Origin: Hyphococcus sp.
GTDB taxonomy: Bacteria; Pseudomonadota; Alphaproteobacteria; Caulobacterales; Parvularculaceae
Assembly: GCA_021776415.1 (NCBI GenBank)
Contig: JAJFFY010000014.1
Location: 1-34,149 of the forward strand
Reading direction: 5' to 3'
Length of the DNA: 34,149 nt
The notes under the pieces were generated by a model that was given only the letters and a program-made list of their open reading frames with translations, was not told where the DNA came from and ran no database searches. The position numbers and the translations under genes are program-made. Positions 17,476-25,237 of the stretch are shown here, piece by piece. Position 1 is the stretch's first letter; each line of letters begins with the position of its first letter.

Positions 17476-17721
17476 TTAGTGCGCCGTGCGTATGATGTTG
17501 ATGAGTATGGGCAATCCAGAACTGCCGTTACCAGAAGTACAATAGGCTGAGGACAGACCTTCAAGCTTTACTGCATTATCAACTGGGACAGCACCCTGCC
17601 CCGATGGATCGGAACTGTTATACAAAGAAATAGCGCCTTCAATGTCTGACGCTCTAAATTGGCTTACATATGTCCCGCCGTCATAATCTACGACGAACGT
17701 CCATAGGTTTTTCTCGTTCAT
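17476..17721 (-). CDS. Hypothetical 81-residue protein
   Basis: Not recognised. Sequence MNEKNLWTFVVDYDGGTYV then QFRASDIEGAISLYNSSDPS looks like a real soluble alpha/beta protein rather than a shadow frame, with varied composition and no signal or membrane segment. It has two Cys-containing positions near YCTSGNGSSG. The ribosome site is weak (TAGG about 10 nt upstream). It lies 159 nt downstream of the alpha/beta hydrolase on the same strand, inside the AT-richer patch between the two zinc-finger copies. No function proposed. Confidence 0.55.
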   Translation of the reverse strand: MNEKNLWTFVVDYDGGTYVSQFRASDIEGAISLYNSSDPSGQGAVPVDNAVKLEGLSSAYCTSGNGSSGLPILINIIRTAH

Positions 17722-17880
17722 AATTATGGCCTACCCGAAAACTCTGAACGGATGAACGGTGTGAGTGCTTCCTACAGTTAAATACCTGGGGCGATACTTA
17801 TCAATCCGTCAAATTCTCGCCGAAAACGGACGCCTATACTGCTTCAAAGAATGTCTGCGTTGACCTGAAACTGGCCGGCA

Positions 17881-18876
17881 TTATTCACTCAGAAACTCAT
17901 CTAAACGCTCAAAGTAGGCGTCGGATTCTTCAATCCATGGCCGGTGGGCGCTATTTTCAAACACAACGATTTCAGCGTTGTCAGCACCGAAAGCATTAAA
18001 AAGTTCAAGCGCAACTTTTGGGGTTGCGACACGGTCATAGCGGCCAACAGCAATTAAGACCTTTGTATCAATCTCAACAAGTTTTTGGCGGGGATCAAAC
18101 GTCGCCATAGGGCCGCCCACTTTCCACTCAGGATCGTCGCCCAAAACTGCAAAATATACGTCGCCATTGAAGGCGTCTTCTGGTTGCCCAGAACGAAAAA
18201 GTAGTTTTCTTTTCCCAAAGTCATGCCAATAGAGATCTCCTAATGCGCCGCCATATGGATTGGCATATGCATCGGCCGAGGAGAGGGCACCTTGCTCGCG
18301 CATTTTCATAAGGCTCCGCCACACTTCCGGAAACTGATTGCGTGCAATATTGTTTGCGCTGTCAATATTTTGTTGCCAACCTTCTCCACTATGAATTGTG
18401 TCGGAAAGAACTAACCGCGTTAGCCTGTTGGAATACTTTACCGCATAGGCAAGAGCGGGCATCCCACCATATGAATGCCCAATGAGCGCGAATTGTTCAA
18501 TTCCAAGCGCCTTGCGCAACGCTTCAATGTCTTCTGCGTCTCGCTCCACTGTATACATAGAATTATCTACCAGCCGATCAGATCGGCCGCGTCCAATATT
18601 GTCAAAATAAATGACAGTGTGATCGTCTGCGAGGCGTGAAAACCATGGATGAAATGAAGCGTGCCCGCTTCCCGGCCCGCCGGCCACCAACATAACAACC
18701 GGTCCCGATCCTTCGGATTCGTAATAAAGCTTTCCGTGAGCCGTTTCGACATATTCGCCAGCGCCATGCAGCGCCAACGCTGTATCATTCTCAATATCTT
18801 GATCCGCGAGCGCTGTTGTCGAAAGCTGCGCCACCGCCGCAACAGCCGCAATTAAAATTAATCCAAAACTTTTCAT
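17881..18876 (-). CDS. Exported alpha/beta hydrolase, proline iminopeptidase-like (S33)
   Basis: 331-residue serine hydrolase with signal peptide (about 1-24, ending ALA-DQ). It has the oxyanion block GGPGSGH (66-72), GRGRSDR, nucleophile Ser135 in GHSYGG, Asp281 in GRYDRVATP and His311 in NSAHRPW. GGPG plus GRGxSxR is characteristic of prolyl aminopeptidase-type S33 enzymes, so removal of N-terminal proline is the best guess; an esterase or epoxide-type activity is possible. AGGAAAG lies about 11 nt before the start. Base composition is lower than the flanks (28 of 60 G+C at 18301-18360 against 39 of 60 at 24841-24900), which supports recent acquisition. Confidence 0.87.
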   Translation of the reverse strand: MKSFGLILIAAVAAVAQLSTTALADQDIENDTALALHGAGEYVETAHGKLYYESEGSGPVVMLVAGGPGSGHASFHPWFSRLADDHTVIYFDNIGRGRSDRLVDNSMYTVERDAEDIEALRKALGIEQFALIGHSYGGMPALAYAVKYSNRLTRLVLSDTIHSGEGWQQNIDSANNIARNQFPEVWRSLMKMREQGALSSADAYANPYGGALGDLYWHDFGKRKLLFRSGQPEDAFNGDVYFAVLGDDPEWKVGGPMATFDPRQKLVEIDTKVLIAVGRYDRVATPKVALELFNAFGADNAEIVVFENSAHRPWIEESDAYFERLDEFLSE

Positions 18877-19133
18877 CGTTGTAAAACTTTCCTGGGGCCG
18901 CGATTAAAATCAAAAAATTTGTTGGTCGGTCATACGCGCCAACAATCTATTCTATGATATTTTTCTGGATATTAGAGTCTGAGCCCAATTTAGCCCATTT
19001 CCCTCACTTTATCTAGAGGCCTGACCGAGGCGAGAGCATTTTGAAACACCAGCAGACAGGTTTAATGTATGTGTTGCTGCTTTAATGTATGTGTTGCTGC
19101 GACCGGTTGAGACCACAAGTTTAGACAACAGAA
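18877..19133. other. 257-nt AT-rich spacer ahead of the zinc-finger pseudogene
   Basis: No gene seen. It holds the presumed hydrolase promoter (minus strand) and a perfect tandem 20-bp duplication at 19061-19100; the last 16 nt belong to the zinc-finger repeat. Confidence 0.6.
19061..19100. repeat. Perfect tandem duplication of a 20-bp unit
   Basis: The unit starting TTTAATGTATG and ending TTGCTGC occurs twice with no spacer and no mismatch. It ends 33 nt before the start codon of the frameshifted zinc-finger copy. Exact identity points to a recent slippage or repair event. Confidence 0.9.
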
Positions 19134-19340
19134 ATGAGCCGCGTCATGAGCGATACTAAGTCCACCCCCCGCGCCGGACCCGGAAATTATCTATGTCGAC
19201 GAACGCCGCATCTCCTGCGACGGCGGCGGCCCGCTTGGCCACCCGCTGGTGTGGTATTCCCTCGACGACGGCGAAGCCGAATGCGGCTATTGCGACCGCA
19301 AGTTTATCTATCGGCCAGCGGGTGACGCTGCGCAGTAGGT
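19118..19340. repeat. Direct repeat, copy 2 (frameshifted zf-CHCC gene)
   Basis: Partner of 17218-17439, one nucleotide longer owing to an extra C. Both copies point the same way and are offset by 1900 nt. Confidence 0.9.
19134..19338 (+). pseudogene. zf-CHCC zinc-finger gene, second copy with +1 frameshift
   Basis: Compared with copy 1, a run of five C becomes six near codon 11, shifting the frame after MSDTKSTP. Removing one C restores a full 67-residue protein with all four zinc ligands (ISCDGGG, LGHPLVW, ECGYCDRKF). Other changes are Pro to Ser, Lys to Glu and Arg to Leu. As read, translation from 19134 gives an unrelated 63-residue Arg-rich product. The fault is in a homopolymer, so a sequencing or assembly error, a recent mutation, or slippage-corrected expression are all possible. 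A weak 6-bp hairpin follows at 19410-19428. Confidence 0.85.
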
Positions 19341-19491
19341 ATTTAGTAGGCTGACGGGTATTCGCCGGAAGCGGACGTAGAGCCACTATGATTGCTTCGG
19401 CACTTTCCGCCTAACAAGAGACGTTAGGATTTTGGGTGATAATCCTGATTATTGATGGTACATTCTCTCTATAACTTTGAAAGGTTCAACC

Positions 19492-19836
19492 GTGGATTTT
19501 GCAAAGTGCGTGGCAATTGTTGCTGTGCTTTTCTTAGGCGGATGCGACACATTTTTCGTCGTGCGCGGGACCGTTATAGACAGCACAACCAGCCTCCCCA
19601 TCGGCGGCGCCGATGTGGAGTTGGTGCTTGACCGAGGCGCTGGAGAACCCGATCAATTGACGGAAACCAAGCCAGACGGAAGCATAGAACTGTGGATGAA
19701 TGAGCCACGCTCGGCTTGGGCAACTCTAACCATTCGAAAAGACGGCTATGAAACCTGGTCCCAACAGTTTCGAGGCAGCCCGAAAAATGGTTTGGAGATT
19801 TACCTGCGTCCCCAAAATAGTAATTCTGAAGATTAG
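19492..19836 (+). CDS. Small lipoprotein with carboxypeptidase-regulatory-like fold
   Basis: 114-residue predicted lipoprotein from a GTG start (19492), chosen because AAAGG lies 7 nt upstream and the signal (DFAKCVAIVAVLF) leads directly to lipobox LGGC; a TTG at 19477 would add five residues. The mature part, VVRGTVIDSTTSLPIGGADV then DGSIELWMNEPRSAWATLTI and KDGYETW, has the beta-sandwich pattern of carboxypeptidase regulatory-like (transthyretin-like) domains, which often act as adhesive or structural modules. AT-richer than the flanks (29 of 60 G+C at 19681-19740). Likely part of the accessory patch; function unknown. Confidence 0.7.
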   Translation: MDFAKCVAIVAVLFLGGCDTFFVVRGTVIDSTTSLPIGGADVELVLDRGAGEPDQLTETKPDGSIELWMNEPRSAWATLTIRKDGYETWSQQFRGSPKNGLEIYLRPQNSNSED

Positions 19837-19957
19837 AGAATTAGGTACTAATTGTATTCGGCTTATGTATCTTTCTGACTAGAAGCAGCATCAAATCGGT
19901 CATTCGCTAGATAGTGCTGACTGGCAACTAAGGCCCAACACCGGACGAAGGCGGCCA

Positions 19958-21484
19958 CTAAGTCGTCTCCTTCCTCGCCAGCTTCCAGACTTCGCGGATT
20001 TTCGGCGGCGAGGCTTGCAGGATCGCCTGGCGGAAGATCCGCCCCATGATCCGCATCAGGAAGATTGTGAAGGCGAGCATCAGCGCGGTAGCGCCGAGAA
20101 TTTCCCACATTGGCGGATCGGCCGCCGCCCGCATCATCACCGCATAGGGGGTGTAGATCGGGATCCATGTGAGAATGGTGGCGACCAGACCATTGGGGTT
20201 TTGGAAAACCATGATCATGAATGGCAGGGGCGCAAACACCAAAAGCATCACCGGCCCCATATAAGATTGCGCATCCTGCAAGGAGTTGGAGACCGCGCCG
20301 ATCGCCAGAAAGATCATCGAAAAAATCAGATAGGCGCAGAGGAAGTAAAACAGATAGATCAACAACAAATTGGTCGAAAACAAGGTTTCAAATGCGACCC
20401 CCATGACATTGGCGGGGCCGCCCGTGGCCCCGGCCAAGGCCAGACCACCGAGCAGGAAGATCGTCGGCATGGTCATGCCGACCGCAGCAATGCCGATGAG
20501 TTTGCCCATCATCAACTGGTTGGCGGTGACCGATGAGAGCAGGATCTCGACGATCTTATTGGACCGTTCTTCAATCGTATTGGTCAACAGCAAATTGCCG
20601 ACGCCAAAAATAATCACCAGAAGCATATAGGTAAGCACGGCCGGCAGCGCGGTTTCAATTCTGTCCTTCATGCCAAGCTCGGCCTTGCCCGGCGCCCGGT
20701 CGGGCCGAAACGCCGAGACCGGCGCATCAATCGCCGCTACTTCGTCAAGCGCCTCGCGCGGCAGTCCGAAATCAATGATCGCCTGGCGCTGCAACGCTGA
20801 ATTGAGCGCGGATGTGACGATCGCCTCCAGCGCCTGATCGGTGAGATTGCGGCTCCAATATTGCGCTGGCGCTGCATCCTCATCGGCGCCAAAAGTTTTC
20901 GGAATGAGTATCGCTGCAAATAACCGCGCCGCATCCCCCTCGCCCATATGCGCCAGGCGTTGCTCAAGAAGGTAAGGCCGCAGCGCTTCTTCTACTGAAG
21001 CAAGACTGGTCGCGCTCGCCACATCCGCCGGCAGCTCAATGCGGCGAAACAACAGCTTTGGCTGCGAGAATGTCGGCGCGCCCGCCTTTAAAAACGGCGC
21101 CGCCGCGGCCGCTGCCGCATCAAATCCGCCCGCCGCTTCAAATGCGCTAACGCGGCGGTCGGTCAAATCCGGCGCAAAAAAAGGTTCCGGGATAGAGCCC
21201 GCCTCGAGCGCTGTGGGTTCGGCATTAACGCCAAGATACATATCCCAGACGTTAATTGACGATCGCAAATGGCGACGGGCAATTTCCCGATCGATATCAT
21301 CTGTATACAATCCGGTTTCATCATAAACGACAAAATGCCGGGTCGGCTTGGAGCTCTCCAACAGGCCCATGGCGCCGCCGATGAGAACCATGCCCAGCGG
21401 GAACATGAAGAGGAACAGCAAAAACCCCCGCGAGAACACATATTGCTTGTATTCGCGCCAGGCGATGAGGCGGACCGCGTTCAT
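19958..21484 (-). CDS. ABC-2 type permease, NatB-like
   Basis: 508-residue integral membrane subunit. The N-terminal motif WREYKQYVFSRGFLLFLFMFPLG gives one membrane helix (about 20-42). A large extracytoplasmic domain (about 45-265) comes next, and then five or six helices from about 275 including NTIEERSNKIVEILLSSVTA, the conserved ABC-2 segment just after the first helix of the bundle. This layout matches NatB (Na+ exporter) and relatives. It overlaps the ATPase gene by 4 nt (ATGA), so the two are translationally coupled. Substrate could be Na+, a drug or a peptide. Confidence 0.9.
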   Translation of the reverse strand: MNAVRLIAWREYKQYVFSRGFLLFLFMFPLGMVLIGGAMGLLESSKPTRHFVVYDETGLYTDDIDREIARRHLRSSINVWDMYLGVNAEPTALEAGSIPEPFFAPDLTDRRVSAFEAAGGFDAAAAAAAPFLKAGAPTFSQPKLLFRRIELPADVASATSLASVEEALRPYLLEQRLAHMGEGDAARLFAAILIPKTFGADEDAAPAQYWSRNLTDQALEAIVTSALNSALQRQAIIDFGLPREALDEVAAIDAPVSAFRPDRAPGKAELGMKDRIETALPAVLTYMLLVIIFGVGNLLLTNTIEERSNKIVEILLSSVTANQLMMGKLIGIAAVGMTMPTIFLLGGLALAGATGGPANVMGVAFETLFSTNLLLIYLFYFLCAYLIFSMIFLAIGAVSNSLQDAQSYMGPVMLLVFAPLPFMIMVFQNPNGLVATILTWIPIYTPYAVMMRAAADPPMWEILGATALMLAFTIFLMRIMGRIFRQAILQASPPKIREVWKLARKETT

Positions 21485-22455
21485 TCCGCGGCCGCCTTGT
21501 GCAAGGTTGCTGACGCTGCTTGCGCGTCGTCCTGCTCATCGCCGGCAAGCGCCACGAAAATATCATGCAGCGTCGCCCCGGCCTGCTCAAAGCGGGAGAT
21601 AGCAATGCCCGCCGCTATGGCTTTTTTTAAAAACTCCTGCGGATCGGCGCCGTCTTCAAGCTCAATTTCGTAAGTCGTCTCCTCGCCTTCCCGTCCGGCC
21701 TCTTCAACGCGAATTTCCAGAACCCCACCAAGCGCCCTTAACGCCTGCACAGAAGCGTCAGTGCGCACATGCAGGCGCTGGGCGAAGGCGGCGCGCGCCT
21801 CGCCAAGCGTGCCCTCAAACCGCTTTTTGCCCTCAGCGATAATCAGGAAACGGTCGCACAAACGTTCGGCATGCTGCATCACATGGGTTGAAAAGATGAT
21901 TGTGCGCCCGCTTTCACTTTGATGTTTGATCAACTCTTCCAGCGTCTGCTGATTAATCGGGTCGAGCCCGGAAAACGGCTCGTCGAGAATAAGCAGCTCC
22001 GGCTCATGGGCGATAGTGGTCAGCAGTTGCACCTTTTGCGCCATGCCTTTGGACAGCGCTTCGGTTTTTGACCGGGCGAATTTTTCCAGCCCGAACTGTT
22101 CGAGCAGTTCATAGGCTTTCGAGTAGGCCTTCTTTTTAGGAACCCCGCGCAGCTGCGCAAAATAGGCAATCGATTCGGCGGCTTTCATTTTCCGGTATAG
22201 CCCGCGCTCTTCGGGAAGATAGCCAATCCGCTGGCGCACGGTGATGGCCGATGTCGAGCCGAGGATTTCCAAGCCGCCAGAGCTTGGGCTGATAATATCG
22301 AGCATCATCCGCAAGGTTGTGGTTTTGCCGGCGCCGTTGGGGCCTAAAAATCCGTAGATTTCGCCTTTCGCCACCTCAAATGAGAGATCATCGACCGCCG
22401 TGAAGGCGCCGTAGCGTTTGGTGACGTTGTTAAGAGAAACGGATATTTCCGTCAT
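21481..22455 (-). CDS. ABC transporter ATP-binding protein, NatA-like
   Basis: 324-residue ATPase with Walker A GPNGAGKTT (38-46), signature LSKGMAQKVQL (LSKG instead of LSGG, common in NatA-type proteins), Walker B LLILDEPFSGLDP and switch His in FSTHVMQHAE. A C-terminal regulatory segment of about 90 residues, rich in Glu, carries a DxxxFLKKAI-like block. It forms a two-gene exporter with the downstream overlapping permease. Together with 16156-17118 it makes two ABC-2 ATPases within 6 kb but only one permease. Confidence 0.93.
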   Translation of the reverse strand: MTEISVSLNNVTKRYGAFTAVDDLSFEVAKGEIYGFLGPNGAGKTTTLRMMLDIISPSSGGLEILGSTSAITVRQRIGYLPEERGLYRKMKAAESIAYFAQLRGVPKKKAYSKAYELLEQFGLEKFARSKTEALSKGMAQKVQLLTTIAHEPELLILDEPFSGLDPINQQTLEELIKHQSESGRTIIFSTHVMQHAERLCDRFLIIAEGKKRFEGTLGEARAAFAQRLHVRTDASVQALRALGGVLEIRVEEAGREGEETTYEIELEDGADPQEFLKKAIAAGIAISRFEQAGATLHDIFVALAGDEQDDAQAASATLHKAAAE

Positions 22456-22528
22456 CGATAAGCCTTTAAGCGTTACAGTTTTTATCGGCTGATGCGTATG
22501 AAAGAAGCAATAAAGAACTCGTCCAATA

Positions 22529-22969
22529 TTACCAGTTTCCGGTGTTTTCCATCTCCGCCCATGGCGCCGCGGGGCTTAGCGCCGCGCCCTTTTGCAGGAG
22601 CTCGATCGAGATGCCGTCGGGCGAGCGCACAAACGCCATATGCCCGTCGCGCGGCGGCCTATTGATGGTGACGCCGCCATCCATCAGTCGCTGACACGCC
22701 TCGTAAATATCATCGACCCGATAAGCGAGATGGCCAAAATTTCGCCCGCCATCATAGTCTTCCGTATCCCAATTATATGTCAGCTCAACCAGCGGCGCGT
22801 GATCGTCTTTGGCGCGGGCGACATCATCCGGCGCGGCGAGAAACACCAGCGTGAAGCGCGCATGTTCATTCTCATAGCGATTGACTTCCACAAGGCCGAG
22901 CTTGTTACAGTAAAAATCCAGCGAAATATCGAGATCGCGAACGCGGACCATGGTGTGAAGAAATTGCAC
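22529..22969 (-). CDS. gloA: Lactoylglutathione lyase (glyoxalase I)
   Basis: Detoxifies methylglyoxal as its glutathione hemithioacetal to S-lactoylglutathione. The 146-residue protein aligns with E. coli GloA: LHTMVRVRDLDISLDFY at the start and VELTYNWDTEDYDGG in the middle. All four metal ligands are present: His5, Glu62, His80 (NFGHLAYRVDD) and Glu123 (SPDGISIELLQ). The short length without the extra loops of the zinc type fits the Ni/Co-activated class. AGGAGG lies 9 nt before the ATG. It follows a membrane-protein gene by 13 nt, so the two probably share a transcript. Confidence 0.95.
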   Translation of the reverse strand: MQFLHTMVRVRDLDISLDFYCNKLGLVEVNRYENEHARFTLVFLAAPDDVARAKDDHAPLVELTYNWDTEDYDGGRNFGHLAYRVDDIYEACQRLMDGGVTINRPPRDGHMAFVRSPDGISIELLQKGAALSPAAPWAEMENTGNW

Positions 22970-22982
22970 GAAAGCCTCCTAC

Positions 22983-23552
22983 TTACTCGCGGGTGCGGAT
23001 AATCTCATCGCGCAGATAGCCCGGACGGTGGCGATGAAAACGGCGCATGAAAAACGCGACTATGCCAAGCCAGGCAGCGAGGACGCCGAAGAAATAATAA
23101 AACCCGGAATACGCCTCGACAATATCGAGTTGGCACATAATACCACATTCCCACGGCTGCAGCTGTTCAATTTCTCCAAAACGAACATATCGTACGACTT
23201 CCACTGGCTCAGGCACTATTCCTGCTTGCTGCGCAACCCAGAGGGCGCCCACAAGAAAACCTAAGGTCACCGGCAAGGAGGCAAAGAACGTCACCGTCAT
23301 CGCCAGCACGTAGCCCGGAAAGCGCGGCGTATGCACGAGAGCGTATATCTCGCGGAATTTTTCCTCGCTTATGCCGGCCAAAAATTCCGGCTCATGTTTT
23401 TGCAGATGCGCCCATTCAAACGCCGCGCCTTCAGCAACCTCGGCGTCAATCACGCGCCGCCAGCGCCAATAAAACACCGCCGCACCAACAAGCGGGATCG
23501 TGATAATGACAAAGAACCAGACCATTTGAGGATTACCCGACAACGAATACAA
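22983..23552 (-). CDS. Three-helix membrane protein of unknown function, upstream of gloA
   Basis: 189 residues with predicted membrane helices at about 10-28, 82-107 and 150-168. A cytoplasmic segment between the first two is rich in charged residues (HLQKHEPEFLAGISEEKFREIY). The loop between helices 2 and 3 has a Cys-x3-Cys pair (WECGIMCQLD, 136 and 140), which could form a disulfide or bind metal. I do not recognise the family. The 13-nt gap to gloA implies one operon, so a link to carbonyl stress is possible but only by position. Divergent from nth across 141 nt. Confidence 0.7.
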   Translation of the reverse strand: MYSLSGNPQMVWFFVIITIPLVGAAVFYWRWRRVIDAEVAEGAAFEWAHLQKHEPEFLAGISEEKFREIYALVHTPRFPGYVLAMTVTFFASLPVTLGFLVGALWVAQQAGIVPEPVEVVRYVRFGEIEQLQPWECGIMCQLDIVEAYSGFYYFFGVLAAWLGIVAFFMRRFHRHRPGYLRDEIIRTRE

Positions 23553-23693
23553 ACTTTAGACCAGAACAGCGCCCGGCCCAAGGCGGCGAGGATAGTCGCG
23601 CCGGGGCGCAGGGGCAATTGTCGCCACATCGAAACTTTACGCCCGCGCGAGTAGCGCTATGGTCACCGCGCAGCACGAAAGACCAAAAAGCCA

Positions 23694-24443
23694 ATGTCCC
23701 GGAAAATGACCAGAGCCAAGGCAGATGCGTTATTTCAACGCCTGGCGGAGATGACCCCGGAACCGCAGACCGAGCTTTACTATAAAGACCCGTTCACCCT
23801 CACCGTCGCGGTCGCCTTATCGGCGCAGGCGACCGATGAGGGGGTCAACAAGGCCACCAAAAAACTCTTCGCCGTCGCCGATACGCCGCAGGCCATGGTC
23901 GCGCTCGGCGAGAAAAGGCTTGGCGATTACATCAAAACCATCGGGCTTTGGCGCAACAAAGCCAAGAACGTCATTGGCCTGTCAGAGATGTTGCTGGCCG
24001 ATTATGACGGCGCCGTGCCGCAGGACCGAGACGAGCTGGAGCGCCTTCCCGGCGTTGGCCGCAAGACCGCCAATGTGGTGATGAATGTCGCCTTCGGCGC
24101 GGAGACCATCGCCGTCGACACGCATATTTTCCGGGTATCGAACCGAACCGGCCTGGCGCCGGGAAAAAACCCGCTGGGGGTCGAGGCTGGCCTCGAGAAA
24201 ATCACCCCACCGGAGTTTAAACGCCACGCCCATCACTGGCTGATCCTTCATGGCCGTTATGTCTGCAAGGCACGCACGCCCGATTGCGACGCCTGCTCAA
24301 TTGTCGATCTTTGTCTTTACAAAGATAAAGTCTTTAAAAGCGAGACTAAAAAGCCGACAAAACCCAAACGCAAAATGGCCGATGCGCCAAAGCTCAAACC
24401 CGCCCGGCCGAAACGAAAAGTTAAAAAGAAAGCCTCCACATGA
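23694..24443 (+). CDS. nth: Endonuclease III (base-excision repair glycosylase/AP lyase)
   Basis: Removes oxidised pyrimidines and cleaves AP sites. The helix-hairpin-helix ELERLPGVGRKTANVV holds catalytic Lys124 and is followed by Asp142 (IAVDTHIFRV). The [4Fe-4S] ligands are Cys191, 198, 201 and 207 in the usual C-x6-C-x2-C-x5-C spacing. The enzyme core ends near residue 212; a Lys/Pro/Arg-rich tail of about 37 residues (KKPTKPKRK, KPARPKRKVKKK) follows, longer than in E. coli Nth (211 aa). ATG 23706 is an alternative start. The stop overlaps pyrF by 4 nt. Confidence 0.96.
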   Translation: MSRKMTRAKADALFQRLAEMTPEPQTELYYKDPFTLTVAVALSAQATDEGVNKATKKLFAVADTPQAMVALGEKRLGDYIKTIGLWRNKAKNVIGLSEMLLADYDGAVPQDRDELERLPGVGRKTANVVMNVAFGAETIAVDTHIFRVSNRTGLAPGKNPLGVEAGLEKITPPEFKRHAHHWLILHGRYVCKARTPDCDACSIVDLCLYKDKVFKSETKKPTKPKRKMADAPKLKPARPKRKVKKKAST

Positions 24444-25135
24444 GCTCCAATACCCGCCTGATCATCGCCCTTGACCTGCCGACAATTGAAGCCGCGCACG
24501 AGACGGTTGACGCCATCGGCCCGGCTGGCCAGTTTTATAAAATCGGCTATCAGCTGATGCCGATCGGCGGGCTGGCGCTTGCGACACGCCTTTCCGCCGA
24601 GGGCAAAAAAGTGTTTCTCGATTTCAAGTTCCACGATATCGGCGCGACGGTGGAGCGCGGCGTAAGGAGCATTTGCAAACTTGGCGGCGATTTTCTCACC
24701 GTCCATGCCGAGCCGGATGTCCTTAAAGGCGCCGTTGCGGGGCGCGGCAACGATCCGCGCTTGAAAATCCTCGCCGTCACCGTCTTGACCAGTCTCAATG
24801 AGCAAAGCCTTCGCCAATCCGGCATTGATATGACGGTTGAGGCGCTGGTTTTAAAACGCGCAGAATTCGCCGCCGAGGCTGGCGCCGACGGCGTTATCGC
24901 TTCTGCGCAAGAGGCCTCCGCCATCCGGGCGCGGTTTGGCGATGCGTTGACGATTGTCACCCCCGGCATTCGCCCCGCTGGCGCGGACGCCAATGACCAA
25001 AGCCGCATCGCAACGCCAGCCGACGCCATTCGCGCCGGCGCCGATTATCTGGTGGTCGGGCGGCCAATTGTCGCCGCTGACGACCGCGCCAAGGCCGCCC
25101 GGGCGATCCTTGCGGAAATCGAGGCTGCCGCCTGA
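24440..25135 (+). CDS. pyrF: Orotidine 5'-phosphate decarboxylase
   Basis: Last step of de novo UMP synthesis (OMP to UMP and CO2). The 231-residue TIM barrel has the catalytic block DFKFHDIG (Asp61, Lys63, Asp66), LIIALDLP at the first strand and the phosphate-binding VTPGIRP and DYLVVGRPI near the end. Full length for the class I family. It starts inside the nth stop (ATGA overlap), so it is translationally coupled to nth, an uncommon functional pairing. A short direct repeat of TGATCACCCCC begins at its stop codon (25133) and recurs at 25150. Confidence 0.97.
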   Translation: MSSNTRLIIALDLPTIEAAHETVDAIGPAGQFYKIGYQLMPIGGLALATRLSAEGKKVFLDFKFHDIGATVERGVRSICKLGGDFLTVHAEPDVLKGAVAGRGNDPRLKILAVTVLTSLNEQSLRQSGIDMTVEALVLKRAEFAAEAGADGVIASAQEASAIRARFGDALTIVTPGIRPAGADANDQSRIATPADAIRAGADYLVVGRPIVAADDRAKAARAILAEIEAAA

Positions 25136-25237
25136 TCACCCCCCCCTCTTGATCACCCCCGTCCTTACTCGCTTGTCAACCTTTACGCGCGCGCTGCTGA
25201 TCGGCTACGCTCAGTGCGACTATGAAAGGCAGGACTT

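Noticed and set aside
19410..19428. CCTAAC/GTTAGG hairpin resembling integron attC ends
   Set aside because: Only 19 nt long, far shorter than attC sites, the final GTTAGGA does not fit GTTRRRY, and there is no integrase or cassette array nearby. It is more likely a weak terminator.
19863..20168. Minus-strand 101-codon frame at the end of the NatB-like permease
   Set aside because: Mostly out-of-frame shadow of the permease; the tail outside it has no start, ribosome site or recognised motif.
25133..25160. TGATCACCCCC direct repeat after pyrF
   Set aside because: Two 11-bp copies, one including the stop codon; too short and simple to interpret as an att site or operator.
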